Source: Ascidiaceihabitans sp039975415 (lineage in GTDB: Bacteria > Pseudomonadota > Alphaproteobacteria > Rhodobacterales > Rhodobacteraceae). From it: DNA of 64,000 nt. Location of the stretch: assembly GCF_039975415.1 (NCBI RefSeq), contig NZ_JBDWHD010000002.1, one strand, 5' to 3'. Position 1 is the first letter of the stretch. The number at the start of each line of letters is the position of its first letter. This document shows positions 54,778-63,544 of the stretch, in pieces. A program made the position numbers and the translations under genes. The notes under the pieces are model-generated. The model had not been told where the DNA came from, ran no database searches, and worked only from the letters and a program-made list of their open reading frames with translations.

Positions 54778-55974
54778 TTAATCTTGTCCCTTAGCGTTTG
54801 ACCCCTTGGTCAAGCGTCTCGCCTGCCCTTTGGGTTGCGACAATGCTTGTGCCAATGCGCTGATGTCTGCATGCAGCGCCGCCATGCTTTCTTGCCGACC
54901 CGCGGAAATCTCTTCCAGAATGCGCAGCATCTGAACATCGATAGACCGCAGTCGCATCCGGCTTTCTGCGTCGATCCCGTCGCCTGTGCCTTGCGTTTCG
55001 AGGTGGGCGATCAATCGCTCTTGGCCTGCGGCCACGCGCTCTAATGCAGAATTTTCAGCATCACCGTGCTGCATCTGATGGGTCATGTTCTCAATGGATG
55101 TCGCCAGCGTGCCCAGCCGTTCATCCACCATGGACCGGCTGACGTCAGACTGCGTGAACATCTGTTGCAAAGCTTCCATCTGTTCGGCCATGTGATCCAG
55201 CACCCCTGCCATCGCAACTTGATCTGCGGTGGCTTCTTCACCGGATGTAAAGCCGACCCGCGTGATCGTGCTGAGCCATTCTTCAAGTTCGCGGTAAAAC
55301 CGGTTCTGGCCGTGACCCGCAAACAATTCCAAGAGCCCCACAACAAGCGATCCGGCGAGGCCCAAAAGGGACGATGCAAATGCCACGCCCATGCCGCTGA
55401 GCTGACTTTCAAGGCCGTTCATCAAGCGCCCGAAAACCTCGACCCCGGCTTCGCCTTCCTGTGGTGCGAGACTGCGAATGGTGTCCACAAGCGCCGGTAC
55501 CGTCGTTGCCAAACCGTAGAACGTCCCCAACAGCCCCAAGAAAATCAGAAGGTTAACGATATAGCGCGTGATCTCGCGGGCTTCGTCAATGCGTGTTGCG
55601 ACAGATTCCAGGATCGAACTGGTTGAGGCAGAACTGACCTGCATACGCGCGCCCCGCGCACGCAATAACGTAGCCAACGGCGCCAAAAGCTGTGGCGCCT
55701 TGATGTCTTCATCCATGTCTTCGCTGACAAATGCCTCAATCCAGCGCACGGATCCAATCAGCTGCAAAACTTGCCAAAAACACGCAAGAACCCCGATGAG
55801 AAAGACAAAGACGATGAACCCGTTCAGGTAAGGGTTGGCTTGAAAAACGGGCAATACGCGAGGGGCAGCAAAGAATGCGCCTACACCGCACAGCCCCAAA
55901 ACCAGCAACATCGTAGTGATCTGCCGGACGGGTTGCGAAAATTGGGGTCGGACCTGGTGGCCTGTTTGCGCCAT
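54778..55974 (-). CDS. ExbB/MotA/TolQ-like membrane protein
   Basis: 398 residues with four membrane helices (LLVLGLCGVGAFFA, IVFVFLIGVLACFWQV, IVNLLIFLGLLGTFYGLATT, ASSLLGLAGSLVVGLLELF). The GTFYGL motif in helix 3 is the hallmark of MotA/ExbB/TolQ proton-channel subunits. A long cytoplasmic helical tail of about 150 residues follows. It precedes the coiled-coil OmpA partner. Confidence 0.87.
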   Translation of the reverse strand: MAQTGHQVRPQFSQPVRQITTMLLVLGLCGVGAFFAAPRVLPVFQANPYLNGFIVFVFLIGVLACFWQVLQLIGSVRWIEAFVSEDMDEDIKAPQLLAPLATLLRARGARMQVSSASTSSILESVATRIDEAREITRYIVNLLIFLGLLGTFYGLATTVPALVDTIRSLAPQEGEAGVEVFGRLMNGLESQLSGMGVAFASSLLGLAGSLVVGLLELFAGHGQNRFYRELEEWLSTITRVGFTSGEEATADQVAMAGVLDHMAEQMEALQQMFTQSDVSRSMVDERLGTLATSIENMTHQMQHGDAENSALERVAAGQERLIAHLETQGTGDGIDAESRMRLRSIDVQMLRILEEISAGRQESMAALHADISALAQALSQPKGQARRLTKGSNAKGQD

Positions 55975-56050
55975 GGGCGTCTCGTTTCTGACCTGTTTGT
56001 TCTGCTCTTGGTGCTCAGGTTAACGAAAAAACACAGTATGCGCCAAGGAT

Positions 56051-56581
56051 TTATGCGCTGAGCACCCTTACGCGTTCCGTCAGCCATGCAAGGTCCGGGT
56101 CGTGCAGCCCGATTTGTGTCAAATGATCCGCTGTATTATACAGATATTCGGTGTTGGGGCCGCGTCCACCGACAGCTTTTGCAATAATATGCGCCTGCTC
56201 TTCCAAGGGCATCCCGCCGCAATACTGATCGTGGCTTTCGTCAATAACATAGGTCACTGCCATCACATCACGCCCGTCTGCCAAGCGCACTGTCAGGTTC
56301 TTTTCCAGATACGCCGATGAAATCAGCTCGCGCTCGCGTAAATAGGCCAGCGTCTCCGCCTCCTGTCCAGACGCGACGGCCAAAGCCACCCCTTGGCAGG
56401 ACACATCTGATGCTTCGTCCAATGCCAAGACCAAACCCGGCTCCTCTTCGGTGCCGCGGTGGTGAATGGAGCGCATGCAAAACGACCGTGCATACCCGTC
56501 AAGTTGCCCAATCACCTGTTCTGCCACCTCAAACCCCGGGTTCCACAACAAGCTTCCGTATCCGAACACCCACATTGTCAT
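56051..56581 (-). CDS. Gamma-glutamylcyclotransferase (ChaC-like)
   Basis: 176 residues: the glutathione-cleaving ChaC fold with WVFGYGSLLWNPGFE at the N-terminus and CMRSIHHRGTEEEPGLVLAL. It acts on glutathione to give 5-oxoproline and Cys-Gly. ATG 56581 behind AAAGGACC is chosen; the 343-residue reading frame extending upstream has no family match. Confidence 0.92.
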   Translation of the reverse strand: MTMWVFGYGSLLWNPGFEVAEQVIGQLDGYARSFCMRSIHHRGTEEEPGLVLALDEASDVSCQGVALAVASGQEAETLAYLRERELISSAYLEKNLTVRLADGRDVMAVTYVIDESHDQYCGGMPLEEQAHIIAKAVGGRGPNTEYLYNTADHLTQIGLHDPDLAWLTERVRVLSA

Positions 56582-56645
56582 CGCGCTGGTCCTTTTTCCT
56601 TGGGCTGGGTAAACCTGAATTCTGGACAAAGCGAAAGGGGCGCTT

Positions 56646-57650
56646 ATGCGCAAATTACTGTGGGCCGTTCTTGTGTTGCTCATCCTGTGGTGTGTCTGGT
56701 GGGCTGTCGCCGCATTTGGTTTGCGCACCGCCATTGAGACGTGGTTCGAAGACCGTCGAAGATTCGGATGGCAAGCCGAAAGCCTGTCACACGACAGCAC
56801 TGGCTTTCCGCTGCGTATCGAAAGCGCGTTAACGGACATCGCCATTGCCAATCCCGAACGTGGTGTGGCTGTCAACATTCCACATATGTCCATCAGCACG
56901 CCAATTTGGTGGCCCGGCGATGTCAAAGTGACCTTCACCGACGCGCCCATGCAATTTTTCACACCGCAGTCCAAAGCCAGCGTAACGGCCGCCAATGCGC
57001 ATACAGATTTACGCCTGCACCCCGGCACGTCTCTTGAGCTTGAGGGGCTGACCGCCAATGCCGGTGCATGGGACATATCCACGCCAAACGGCGGACTTTA
57101 TGCAGCCGATCGTTTAACGATGCAGATGTTGCAATCGCCCGATGCCCCCCAGACCTACACATTTTTCGCTATGGCCCCCCGATTTACCCTTGGGTCGGCG
57201 ATGCGCAACGAACTGCGGGTTCCGGACGATTGGCCTGTGTCATTTGACCGATTGGAATTGGGCGCAAGCATCACATTTGATCGCCCATGGGACATGCGCG
57301 CGTTGGAAAATCGTGCCCCGCAGCCGCGTGTCATCAAACTGGATCTGGCAGAAGCGGCATGGGGTGATTTGCGTCTGTTCGCCGCCGCAGATCTTGAAGT
57401 CGACGACACGGGTGTGCCAACAGGAACATTGAATTTGCAGGCTGAAAATTGGCAAACAATGCTGGATCTGGCAGAAGGTGCAGGGCTTTTGCCACCACAA
57501 CTGCGTACTCAGGCCCAAGAAGGCTTGGGGCTGTTGGCCCGGATGTCAGGTGACCCCACGGCCCTTGATGTCCAACTGAATTTCCGGTCGGGGTTCATGT
57601 CGGTGGGCATTATTCCCATCGGCCCTGCCCCACGCATCATTCTGCGTTGA
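56646..57650 (+). CDS. DUF2125 family envelope protein
   Basis: 334 residues with an N-terminal signal anchor (LLWAVLVLLILWCVWWAVAAF) and a beta-rich periplasmic part (GWQAESLSHDSTGFPLRIES, NIPHMSISTPIWWPGDVKVT), typical of DUF2125 in alphaproteobacteria. Function unknown. It is divergent from the ChaC-like gene and abuts the extensin-like stop. Confidence 0.87.
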   Translation: MRKLLWAVLVLLILWCVWWAVAAFGLRTAIETWFEDRRRFGWQAESLSHDSTGFPLRIESALTDIAIANPERGVAVNIPHMSISTPIWWPGDVKVTFTDAPMQFFTPQSKASVTAANAHTDLRLHPGTSLELEGLTANAGAWDISTPNGGLYAADRLTMQMLQSPDAPQTYTFFAMAPRFTLGSAMRNELRVPDDWPVSFDRLELGASITFDRPWDMRALENRAPQPRVIKLDLAEAAWGDLRLFAAADLEVDDTGVPTGTLNLQAENWQTMLDLAEGAGLLPPQLRTQAQEGLGLLARMSGDPTALDVQLNFRSGFMSVGIIPIGPAPRIILR

Positions 57651-58481
57651 TCAGCGGCAATAAGGTCCACTGCGATAGCGCGCCGTGTCGAAATGGAAAT
57701 GGTCCTGATGGTAGCGATCCGCTTCCGGTCCAAGCACTGTACCAAAAGGCCCACATGCGGCGCGATGCATCTGACGCAGCGCTTTGCTTTGTCCGCGTGT
57801 GCGCCATCCCTTCAGAACGGTGATCGTGCTGCCGTCGTTTAACGTAAAGCCCGAAATGTCTATCGCGCGGCCCTTGCCGTGTTCAGAAATCTTCGCACCG
57901 GTCTTGTTGTTGCGCGTACGGCACGCATAGTGCGCTGCAACCTTCAGACGCGCCAATCCGCCCCCTTTGGATCCGATGGCAGGGCGTGCCCCGTTCACGA
58001 TCCATGACTTCAGAGCTTTGGCTGTGCCGCAATCCATCACTGATCCTTGGCTAAGGCTGACACCGGCCACGGACCGCACGCGCACTGCATTGCTCACCCC
58101 GCATCCATTCAGTTTGCCCGGAACGCGCCCCACGTCTTCACCTTGAATGTCCAGATCACCGCACACAGCCCCTTTGCGGCGCTGCTTTCGCTTGGCCATA
58201 GCTTTTTGCACGATCCCTTGCGACCGCACTTCCGGTCGCAAGGATTGCCCCAGCCCCGGAGCCTCGGCAGACGACAGGATCACCACACCCTGACTGGATG
58301 CTGTTTGCCTGACACCGGCTTGCGCCGCATCTGCGGAGGCCACTGTTTGCGCAAGGCTCACGGGGTTTCTTGCGTCTGTGCCAGCGCGTCCCACCGGACG
58401 CAATGACGCCTCGGGCGCACTGGCCAACACACCAGCCACACTGCCTGTCAAAACAAGAGCGGCCGCAAACAAACCCTTCAT
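57651..58481 (-). CDS. Extensin-family secreted protein
   Basis: 276 residues with an N-terminal signal peptide (LFAAALVLTGSVAGVLA), a low-complexity linker and the C-terminal extensin-like domain: RSVAGVSLSQGSVMDCGTAK, SEHGKGRAIDISGFTL and the Cys/His-rich ACGPFGTVLGPEADRYHQDH. The HGKGRAIDI motif resembles DD-carboxypeptidase-type VanY folds. Overlaps tyrC by 4 bases. Confidence 0.87.
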   Translation of the reverse strand: MKGLFAAALVLTGSVAGVLASAPEASLRPVGRAGTDARNPVSLAQTVASADAAQAGVRQTASSQGVVILSSAEAPGLGQSLRPEVRSQGIVQKAMAKRKQRRKGAVCGDLDIQGEDVGRVPGKLNGCGVSNAVRVRSVAGVSLSQGSVMDCGTAKALKSWIVNGARPAIGSKGGGLARLKVAAHYACRTRNNKTGAKISEHGKGRAIDISGFTLNDGSTITVLKGWRTRGQSKALRQMHRAACGPFGTVLGPEADRYHQDHFHFDTARYRSGPYCR

Positions 58482-59401
58482 GACTTGGGTGTCCCGGTTC
58501 GCCCAAAGTTCGGGGCGTCTGTGTCTTGGCCTGCATCGATGATACTGCGACGAATGGCACGGGTGCGCGTGAAATAGTCGAACAAATGGTCTCCATCGCC
58601 GGTGCGAATGGCGCGTTGAAGCGCGAACAATTCCTCAGTGAAGCGTCCGAGGATCTCCAGCGTCGCGTCTTTGTTCGTTAGGAACACATCACGCCACATC
58701 GTCGGATCACTTGCCGCGATACGCGTAAAGTCGCGAAAGCCGCCAGCGGAAAACTTGATGACTTCACTGTCAGTGACACGTCGCAGATCATCTGCCACGC
58801 CGACCATCGTGTAGGCGATCAAGTGGGGCGCATGACTTGTGACTGCAACGACAAGATCGTGATGCTCCGCATCCATTTCTTCGACGTTCGATCCAAGCCC
58901 CTCCCAATAGGTGCGCAACTTGGCGATCGCGTCCGGGCAAGTGTCTTCAACCGGCACCAAAAAGCACCACCGATCATCAAACAGCTCGGCAAAGCCAGAT
59001 TCAGGGCCGGAGTATTCCGTTCCAGCCATAGGATGCCCGGGAATAAAATGCACGTTTTCGGGAATATGCGGGCCAACGGCGGCAATAACATCGCGTTTAA
59101 CAGACCCGACATCAGTCACAGTCGCACCCGCAGCCAACGCATCTTTAATTTCGGCTGCGACGGCACCCATCACACCAACAGGCACACAAAGCACCACAAG
59201 ATCCGCGCCTTCAACGGCCTCTGCCGCGCTGTCGCACACCCTGTCGCACAATCCGATACGCCGCGCGGTTTCGCGTGTTTCCTCGGAACGGGCATAGCCG
59301 GTGACCTCGCCTGCCAAACCACCGCGTTTCATCGCCCAATGCATTGAGGACGCGATAAGTCCCAAACCGATCAAAGCCACGCGGTTGTACATTACGCTCA
59401 T
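58478..59401 (-). CDS. Prephenate/arogenate dehydrogenase
   Basis: 307 residues; oxidatively decarboxylates prephenate or arogenate toward tyrosine. NAD fingerprint VALIGLGLIASSMHWAM, VTDVGSVKRDV, IPGHPMAGTEYSGPE and VAVTSHAPHLIAYTM are conserved. ATG 59401 shares bases with the hisC stop (ATGA). Substrate preference cannot be read. Confidence 0.93.
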   Translation of the reverse strand: MSVMYNRVALIGLGLIASSMHWAMKRGGLAGEVTGYARSEETRETARRIGLCDRVCDSAAEAVEGADLVVLCVPVGVMGAVAAEIKDALAAGATVTDVGSVKRDVIAAVGPHIPENVHFIPGHPMAGTEYSGPESGFAELFDDRWCFLVPVEDTCPDAIAKLRTYWEGLGSNVEEMDAEHHDLVVAVTSHAPHLIAYTMVGVADDLRRVTDSEVIKFSAGGFRDFTRIAASDPTMWRDVFLTNKDATLEILGRFTEELFALQRAIRTGDGDHLFDYFTRTRAIRRSIIDAGQDTDAPNFGRTGTPKS

Positions 59402-60483
59402 TCCGCTTCTGCCTTGAAGGTTTTGACCGCATGCACGATCTGGCGGCACGCACTTTCGTCACCGACCGTAATGCGCAGCGCCGCTGGTAATTTATAGCCC
59501 GCAACCTTGCGCACAAGCAGCCCTTGAGCCTGCAAATGTGCGTCACAAGCTTCGGCTTCGGCGGCATCTGCAAAACGCGCCAACACAAAGTTGGCGTTGC
59601 TGGTGTCGGAGGGCACGCCGACTTCCGCCAATCCGTTTGCCAACCACGTCCGCCATTTGGCGTTCTCGGTGCGGCAGTGGTTCAGGTAATCAGTGTCGCG
59701 CACTGCGGCGATGGCCGCATCCTGGGCCGCCTGACTTAGATTGAAAGGGCCACGCACACGGTTCAGCACGTCGATGATGGGCTTTGGCGCATAGCCCCAA
59801 CCAACCCGCAAACTGCCCAGCCCGTAGATTTTGGAAAACGTGCGTGTCATCACGACATTTTCGCAGCCCTCAACAAGGGATGCACCTGCGTCATAGCCTT
59901 CGACGTATTCCGCATAGGCCCCGTCCAACACCAAAAGCGCTTGGGGCGGCAAACCATCGGCAAGCCGTTCCAGTTCCGCCAAACCGATCATTGTTCCTGT
60001 CGGGTTGTTTGGATTGGCCAAAAACACCAGCTTCGTGCGGTCTGTGCAGGCCGCAAGAATAGCGGATACATCTGTGACGCGTTCTGTTTCTTTGACTTCT
60101 ACAGGGGTTGCCCCCGCCGCCAACGCACTGATTTTGTACATGGCAAAGCCGTGTTCGGTATGGATCACCTCGTCTCCGGGGCCTGCGAAGGCCTGACACA
60201 AAAAGGTAATGATTTCATCAGACCCCGCACCGCATATCACCCGCTCGGCGTCCAATTCCCAAACATCAGCAATCGCAGTACGCAATTCGGCCTGATCGGA
60301 TGAGGGATAGCGATGCAATGTAAAACTGCCCCGCCGAAAGGCTTCGATCGCAGCCTCGGAAGGCCCCAGCGGGTTTTCGTTGGAACTTAGCTTAACCACG
60401 TTGGACACACCCGCCACATGGGCTGCACCGCTTTCGTAAAGCTTGATGTCCATAATACCCGGTTGCGGTGTGATAACAGCCAT
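59398..60483 (-). CDS. hisC: Histidinol-phosphate aminotransferase
   Basis: 361 residues from ATG 60483 behind AAGGGG. PLP fold: LSSNENPLGPSEAAIEAF, CGAGSDEIITFLCQAF, FLANPNNPTGTM, LDGAYAEYV and the Lys region RTFSKIYGLGSLRVGWGYA. Being joined to tyrC, it may serve both histidine and aromatic amino-acid synthesis. Confidence 0.94.
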   Translation of the reverse strand: MAVITPQPGIMDIKLYESGAAHVAGVSNVVKLSSNENPLGPSEAAIEAFRRGSFTLHRYPSSDQAELRTAIADVWELDAERVICGAGSDEIITFLCQAFAGPGDEVIHTEHGFAMYKISALAAGATPVEVKETERVTDVSAILAACTDRTKLVFLANPNNPTGTMIGLAELERLADGLPPQALLVLDGAYAEYVEGYDAGASLVEGCENVVMTRTFSKIYGLGSLRVGWGYAPKPIIDVLNRVRGPFNLSQAAQDAAIAAVRDTDYLNHCRTENAKWRTWLANGLAEVGVPSDTSNANFVLARFADAAEAEACDAHLQAQGLLVRKVAGYKLPAALRITVGDESACRQIVHAVKTFKAEAE

Positions 60484-60656
60484 GATCTGCCCCTTTGTTG
60501 CCCGCCAGACATACCGCCACACGTCCGCCAAGAAAAGCGCGAATAGTCTGTGGTCAAGCTGCATGAAATGCGCAACATGTCATACCAAGGGTTGTAACGA
60601 AGCTGTGAAGGCCTATATTCAGTATACCGTCGTATACAAATCATCAAAGGACCCAG

Positions 60657-61376
60657 ATGGCCACATTACTGCTAGATCCCGCCCTGCTGCCGTTTACAGT
60701 CGCTTTGACATTGCTGTTCGGGCTTTTGGCGCTTGAGTTGATGGCCGTACTGTTTGGCGGATCATTGCTGGGGTTAGACACGGATGCGGATCTGGATATC
60801 GATCTGGATGTGGACTTCGACGTAAGTCCCGACATCGACTTGGACGCCGAGTTCAGCGCCTCCGACTTCAGCAATTGGGAAGCCGAACTTGATGCGGCCA
60901 ACGACAGCGGCGCTGACGCCACTGCTTCTACCGACTGGCTTGGCATCAGCAAAGTGCCAACGCTGATATGGTTTGCGGCCGCTTTGTTGGCTTTCGGGCT
61001 GACAGGACTGGTCATCCAAACCTTCGCCGATGGCATTATCGGAACTTTGCTTACGCCATGGGCTGTTGCCATTCCCGCAGCGGCTGCAGGCATCTGGTCT
61101 GCCAAGAACTTTGCAAAAGTCTTCGCGCGGCTGATCCCGAAAAGCGAAAGCTCAGCAGTCTCAAACCGCCATCTGGGACGCCGTCGTGGCATCGTAAGCC
61201 AAGGCACGGCAGCCCGCGGCAAACCTGCCGAAGTGCGCGTGATGGACGGACATGGCAACGCACACTATCTGCGCGCCGAACCGTTGCGTAATGATGCGAC
61301 CATCACGCAAGGCACCGAAGTGCTGGTCATGCGCCAATCCCGCGATGACGGCTACCGCCTTGTGCCCTTAACGTAG
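60657..61376 (+). CDS. YqiJ-like membrane protein (OB-fold, flotillin partner)
   Basis: 239 residues: membrane helices near residues 15-40 and in SKVPTLIWFAAALLAFGLTG and TPWAVAIPAAAAGIWSA, with a strongly acidic Asp-rich segment between (LDTDADLDIDLDVDFDVSPD), and a C-terminal OB/NfeD-like domain (GIVSQGTAARGKPAEVRVMD). It precedes the flotillin gene, as YqiJ precedes YqiK in E. coli. Confidence 0.87.
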   Translation: MATLLLDPALLPFTVALTLLFGLLALELMAVLFGGSLLGLDTDADLDIDLDVDFDVSPDIDLDAEFSASDFSNWEAELDAANDSGADATASTDWLGISKVPTLIWFAAALLAFGLTGLVIQTFADGIIGTLLTPWAVAIPAAAAGIWSAKNFAKVFARLIPKSESSAVSNRHLGRRRGIVSQGTAARGKPAEVRVMDGHGNAHYLRAEPLRNDATITQGTEVLVMRQSRDDGYRLVPLT

Positions 61377-61392
61377 TACAACGGGCACCAAC

Positions 61393-61421
61393 CGGCAGGC
61401 CACCTGATGGCGCGCCTGCCG
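61393..61421 (+). other. Hairpin between yqiJ-like and flotillin genes
   Basis: CGGCAGGC pairs with GCCTGCCG around a 13-base loop. No T-tract; it may stabilise or partly attenuate the transcript. Confidence 0.45.
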
Positions 61422-61460
61422 CACTGAATAAAATTTACAATTGAAACAGAGGGAGAGCTT

Positions 61461-63107
61461 ATGCAGTTCCAACTTATCATCGTCGTCGTTGCCAGTATTC
61501 TGGTGTTTCTTGTCCTTATCGGTCTGATTATGGCACGCCTGTATCGCCGTGCGACGCGTGAGGTGTCACTGGTTAAAACAGGTCAGGGCGGCAAGAAAGT
61601 CATCATGGATGGCGGTACGATCGTCATTCCATTGCTGCATGAAATCAGCCCTGTGAACATGAAGACCCTGCGTCTTGAAGTTCAGCGCAACAAAGAAGCC
61701 GCTTTGATCACTAAAGACCGGATGCGGGTCGATGTGGGTGTCGAGTTCTACGTATCGGTCAATGCGTCGATCGAAGGTATCTCACGCGCAGCACAAACAC
61801 TGGGCGACCGCACCTTCTATGTCGATCAATTGCGCGAAATGATCGAAGGCAAACTGGTTGACGGTTTGCGGGCTGTGGCCGCGCAAATGACCATGGACGA
61901 GCTGCACGAAAACCGCGCCGAATTTGTGCAAGACGTGCAGAACGCGGTATCGGAAGATTTGATGAAAAACGGGCTAGAGTTGGAATCTGTATCGCTGACG
62001 GCCTTGGACCAAACCCCCTTTGACGATCTGGACGAAAACAACGCCTTTAACGCCGTGGGTATGCGCAAACTGGCCGAAGTTATTGCGACATCCAAAAAGG
62101 AACGCGCCCAGATTGATGCGGATGCGGAAGTATCTGTGCGCCGCGCTGCCATGGAAGGCGAACGCCAAAAGCTGAACATTGAACGTGACGAACAAGCAGC
62201 ACAAATCGCGCAAATCCAAGAGGTTGAAACCTTGCGTGCAGCTCAGGATTCAGAGATCCGCCAGCGTCAGGAACAAGCCGAGCAAGAAAAAGAACGGGCG
62301 CGGATTGTACGCGAGGAAAGTATTCGCTCAGCTGAAATTGCCAAAGACCGTGATTTGGAAGTGGCGGAACAAGAACGCCAAATTATCATCAACCAGAAGT
62401 CCGAGGAAGAAAGCCGCGCACGTGCGTCAGCGGACCTTGCACGGGCTGAATCCACCAAAGCGCAAGAGGCTGTTGTGACAGCGCGTGAAGTGGCCGAAGC
62501 GGAGCGTGTGAAGCAGATTGCGTTGATTGAAGCAGCGCGCGAAGCCGAACGCGAGGCGACCAAAATTCGTCTTGCTGCGACCGCCCAGAAGGACGCGGCC
62601 CAAGACCGTGCGGACGCTGTGCGCGAACAGGCGCAGGCCGAGGCGGACGCCATCACGATCAAAGCCAAAGCCAAGAAAGACGATCTGCTGGCAGAGGCCG
62701 AGGGCCGTCAGGCGATCACCAACGCAGAGAACACTCTGTCCGAGGAGCTCATCGCGATGAAGGTCGATCTGGCCCGCCTCGAAGCGATGCCTGGCATCGT
62801 CGCAGAGATGGTCAAACCCGCCGAGAAAATCGACAGCATCAAAATCCACCAGATCGGTGGCATGGGTGGCGCCATGGGCGCAACTGCTGGCGGCGCGTCT
62901 GGCGACAAACCCGTCGTTAATCAAGCGCTTGATTCCATCATGGGGATGGCCGTGCAGATGCCCGCCTTGAAGAAACTCGGCGACGAGTTGGGTCTGTCGA
63001 TGGAGAACGGTTTGGCGGGTCTGACGTCCAAAGCTTTGGGGGCGGAAAAAGCGAAACCAAAAGTGTCTGACGAAGACGCGGCCGAGGATGCAAAACCTGT
63101 GAACTAA
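61461..63107 (+). CDS. YqiK-family flotillin
   Basis: 548 residues: N-terminal membrane anchor (LIIVVVASILVFLVLIGLIM), an SPFH/PHB domain (ALITKDRMRVDVGVEFYVSV, LDQTPFDDLDENNAFNAVG), a long charged coiled coil (about residues 230-430) and a Gly-rich tail. Flotillins scaffold membrane microdomains. Strong RBS GGGAGAG. Confidence 0.93.
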   Translation: MQFQLIIVVVASILVFLVLIGLIMARLYRRATREVSLVKTGQGGKKVIMDGGTIVIPLLHEISPVNMKTLRLEVQRNKEAALITKDRMRVDVGVEFYVSVNASIEGISRAAQTLGDRTFYVDQLREMIEGKLVDGLRAVAAQMTMDELHENRAEFVQDVQNAVSEDLMKNGLELESVSLTALDQTPFDDLDENNAFNAVGMRKLAEVIATSKKERAQIDADAEVSVRRAAMEGERQKLNIERDEQAAQIAQIQEVETLRAAQDSEIRQRQEQAEQEKERARIVREESIRSAEIAKDRDLEVAEQERQIIINQKSEEESRARASADLARAESTKAQEAVVTAREVAEAERVKQIALIEAAREAEREATKIRLAATAQKDAAQDRADAVREQAQAEADAITIKAKAKKDDLLAEAEGRQAITNAENTLSEELIAMKVDLARLEAMPGIVAEMVKPAEKIDSIKIHQIGGMGGAMGATAGGASGDKPVVNQALDSIMGMAVQMPALKKLGDELGLSMENGLAGLTSKALGAEKAKPKVSDEDAAEDAKPVN

Positions 63108-63119
63108 ACTAAAGGCCGT

Positions 63120-63213
63120 CCACCGCGCAGCGGGGTTAACGCAGCGTGCGGTGGGCTGTTTCGAGAAAAACGTACAAAAAGGCGGGTGAATTGTACAATT
63201 TGCCTGCCTTTTT
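63120..63213 (+). terminator. Two hairpins ending the flotillin transcript
   Basis: CCACCGC/GCGGTGG (63120-63154) is followed by AAAAAGGC/GCCTTTTT (63176-63213), the second with a T-run and TTGTACAA in its loop. The second looks bidirectional. Confidence 0.65.
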
Positions 63214-63273
63214 GGTGGCCCCGAATGGCGAATTTGAGGGTTTTGTACAATTGCGGTCTAGTTTTGTACAATT
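63191..63273. promoter_or_regulatory. Three TTGTACAATT repeats
   Basis: Identical TTGTACAATT at 63191, 63243 and 63264; the last two are 21 bases apart, two helical turns. The palindromic core TTGTACAA suggests an operator cluster for a regulator of the gene that follows. No regulator is identified. The rest of the 437-base gap up to 63544 shows no supported gene. Confidence 0.4.
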
Positions 63274-63544
63274 TGTCTGGCGGTGCAGGGCTAACGGATT
63301 GTTAGGTTTTGAATGCTGTTAACGTTTGTGCTCAGACCGTAACTTTTGGATAACCATGTTTGCGAAATGCCGCTTTTCAAAGTCACGCTCCCCCCATTCA
63401 GTTCGGGTACACATTTCGCCGAACCACCCCACGCCCATATCCAAGAATGCGATGGCCAGCTTAACGTGTTACATTCGGCTATCCGCGATTGATCCGTATA
63501 GTGATCGTGACCACACCCCAAATCTGCAAATTCAAAGGCGACGC

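Noticed and set aside
52808..55974. Zorya anti-phage system
   Set aside because: Only ZorA/B-like architecture is present. No zorC, zorD or zorE neighbour; flanks are clpA, M23 and ChaC-like genes, and the pair looks like a core locus.
63291..63521. 76-codon minus-strand ORF
   Set aside because: Trp/Ser-rich, no recognisable ribosome site or family, and lies in the probable promoter region of the GNAT gene.
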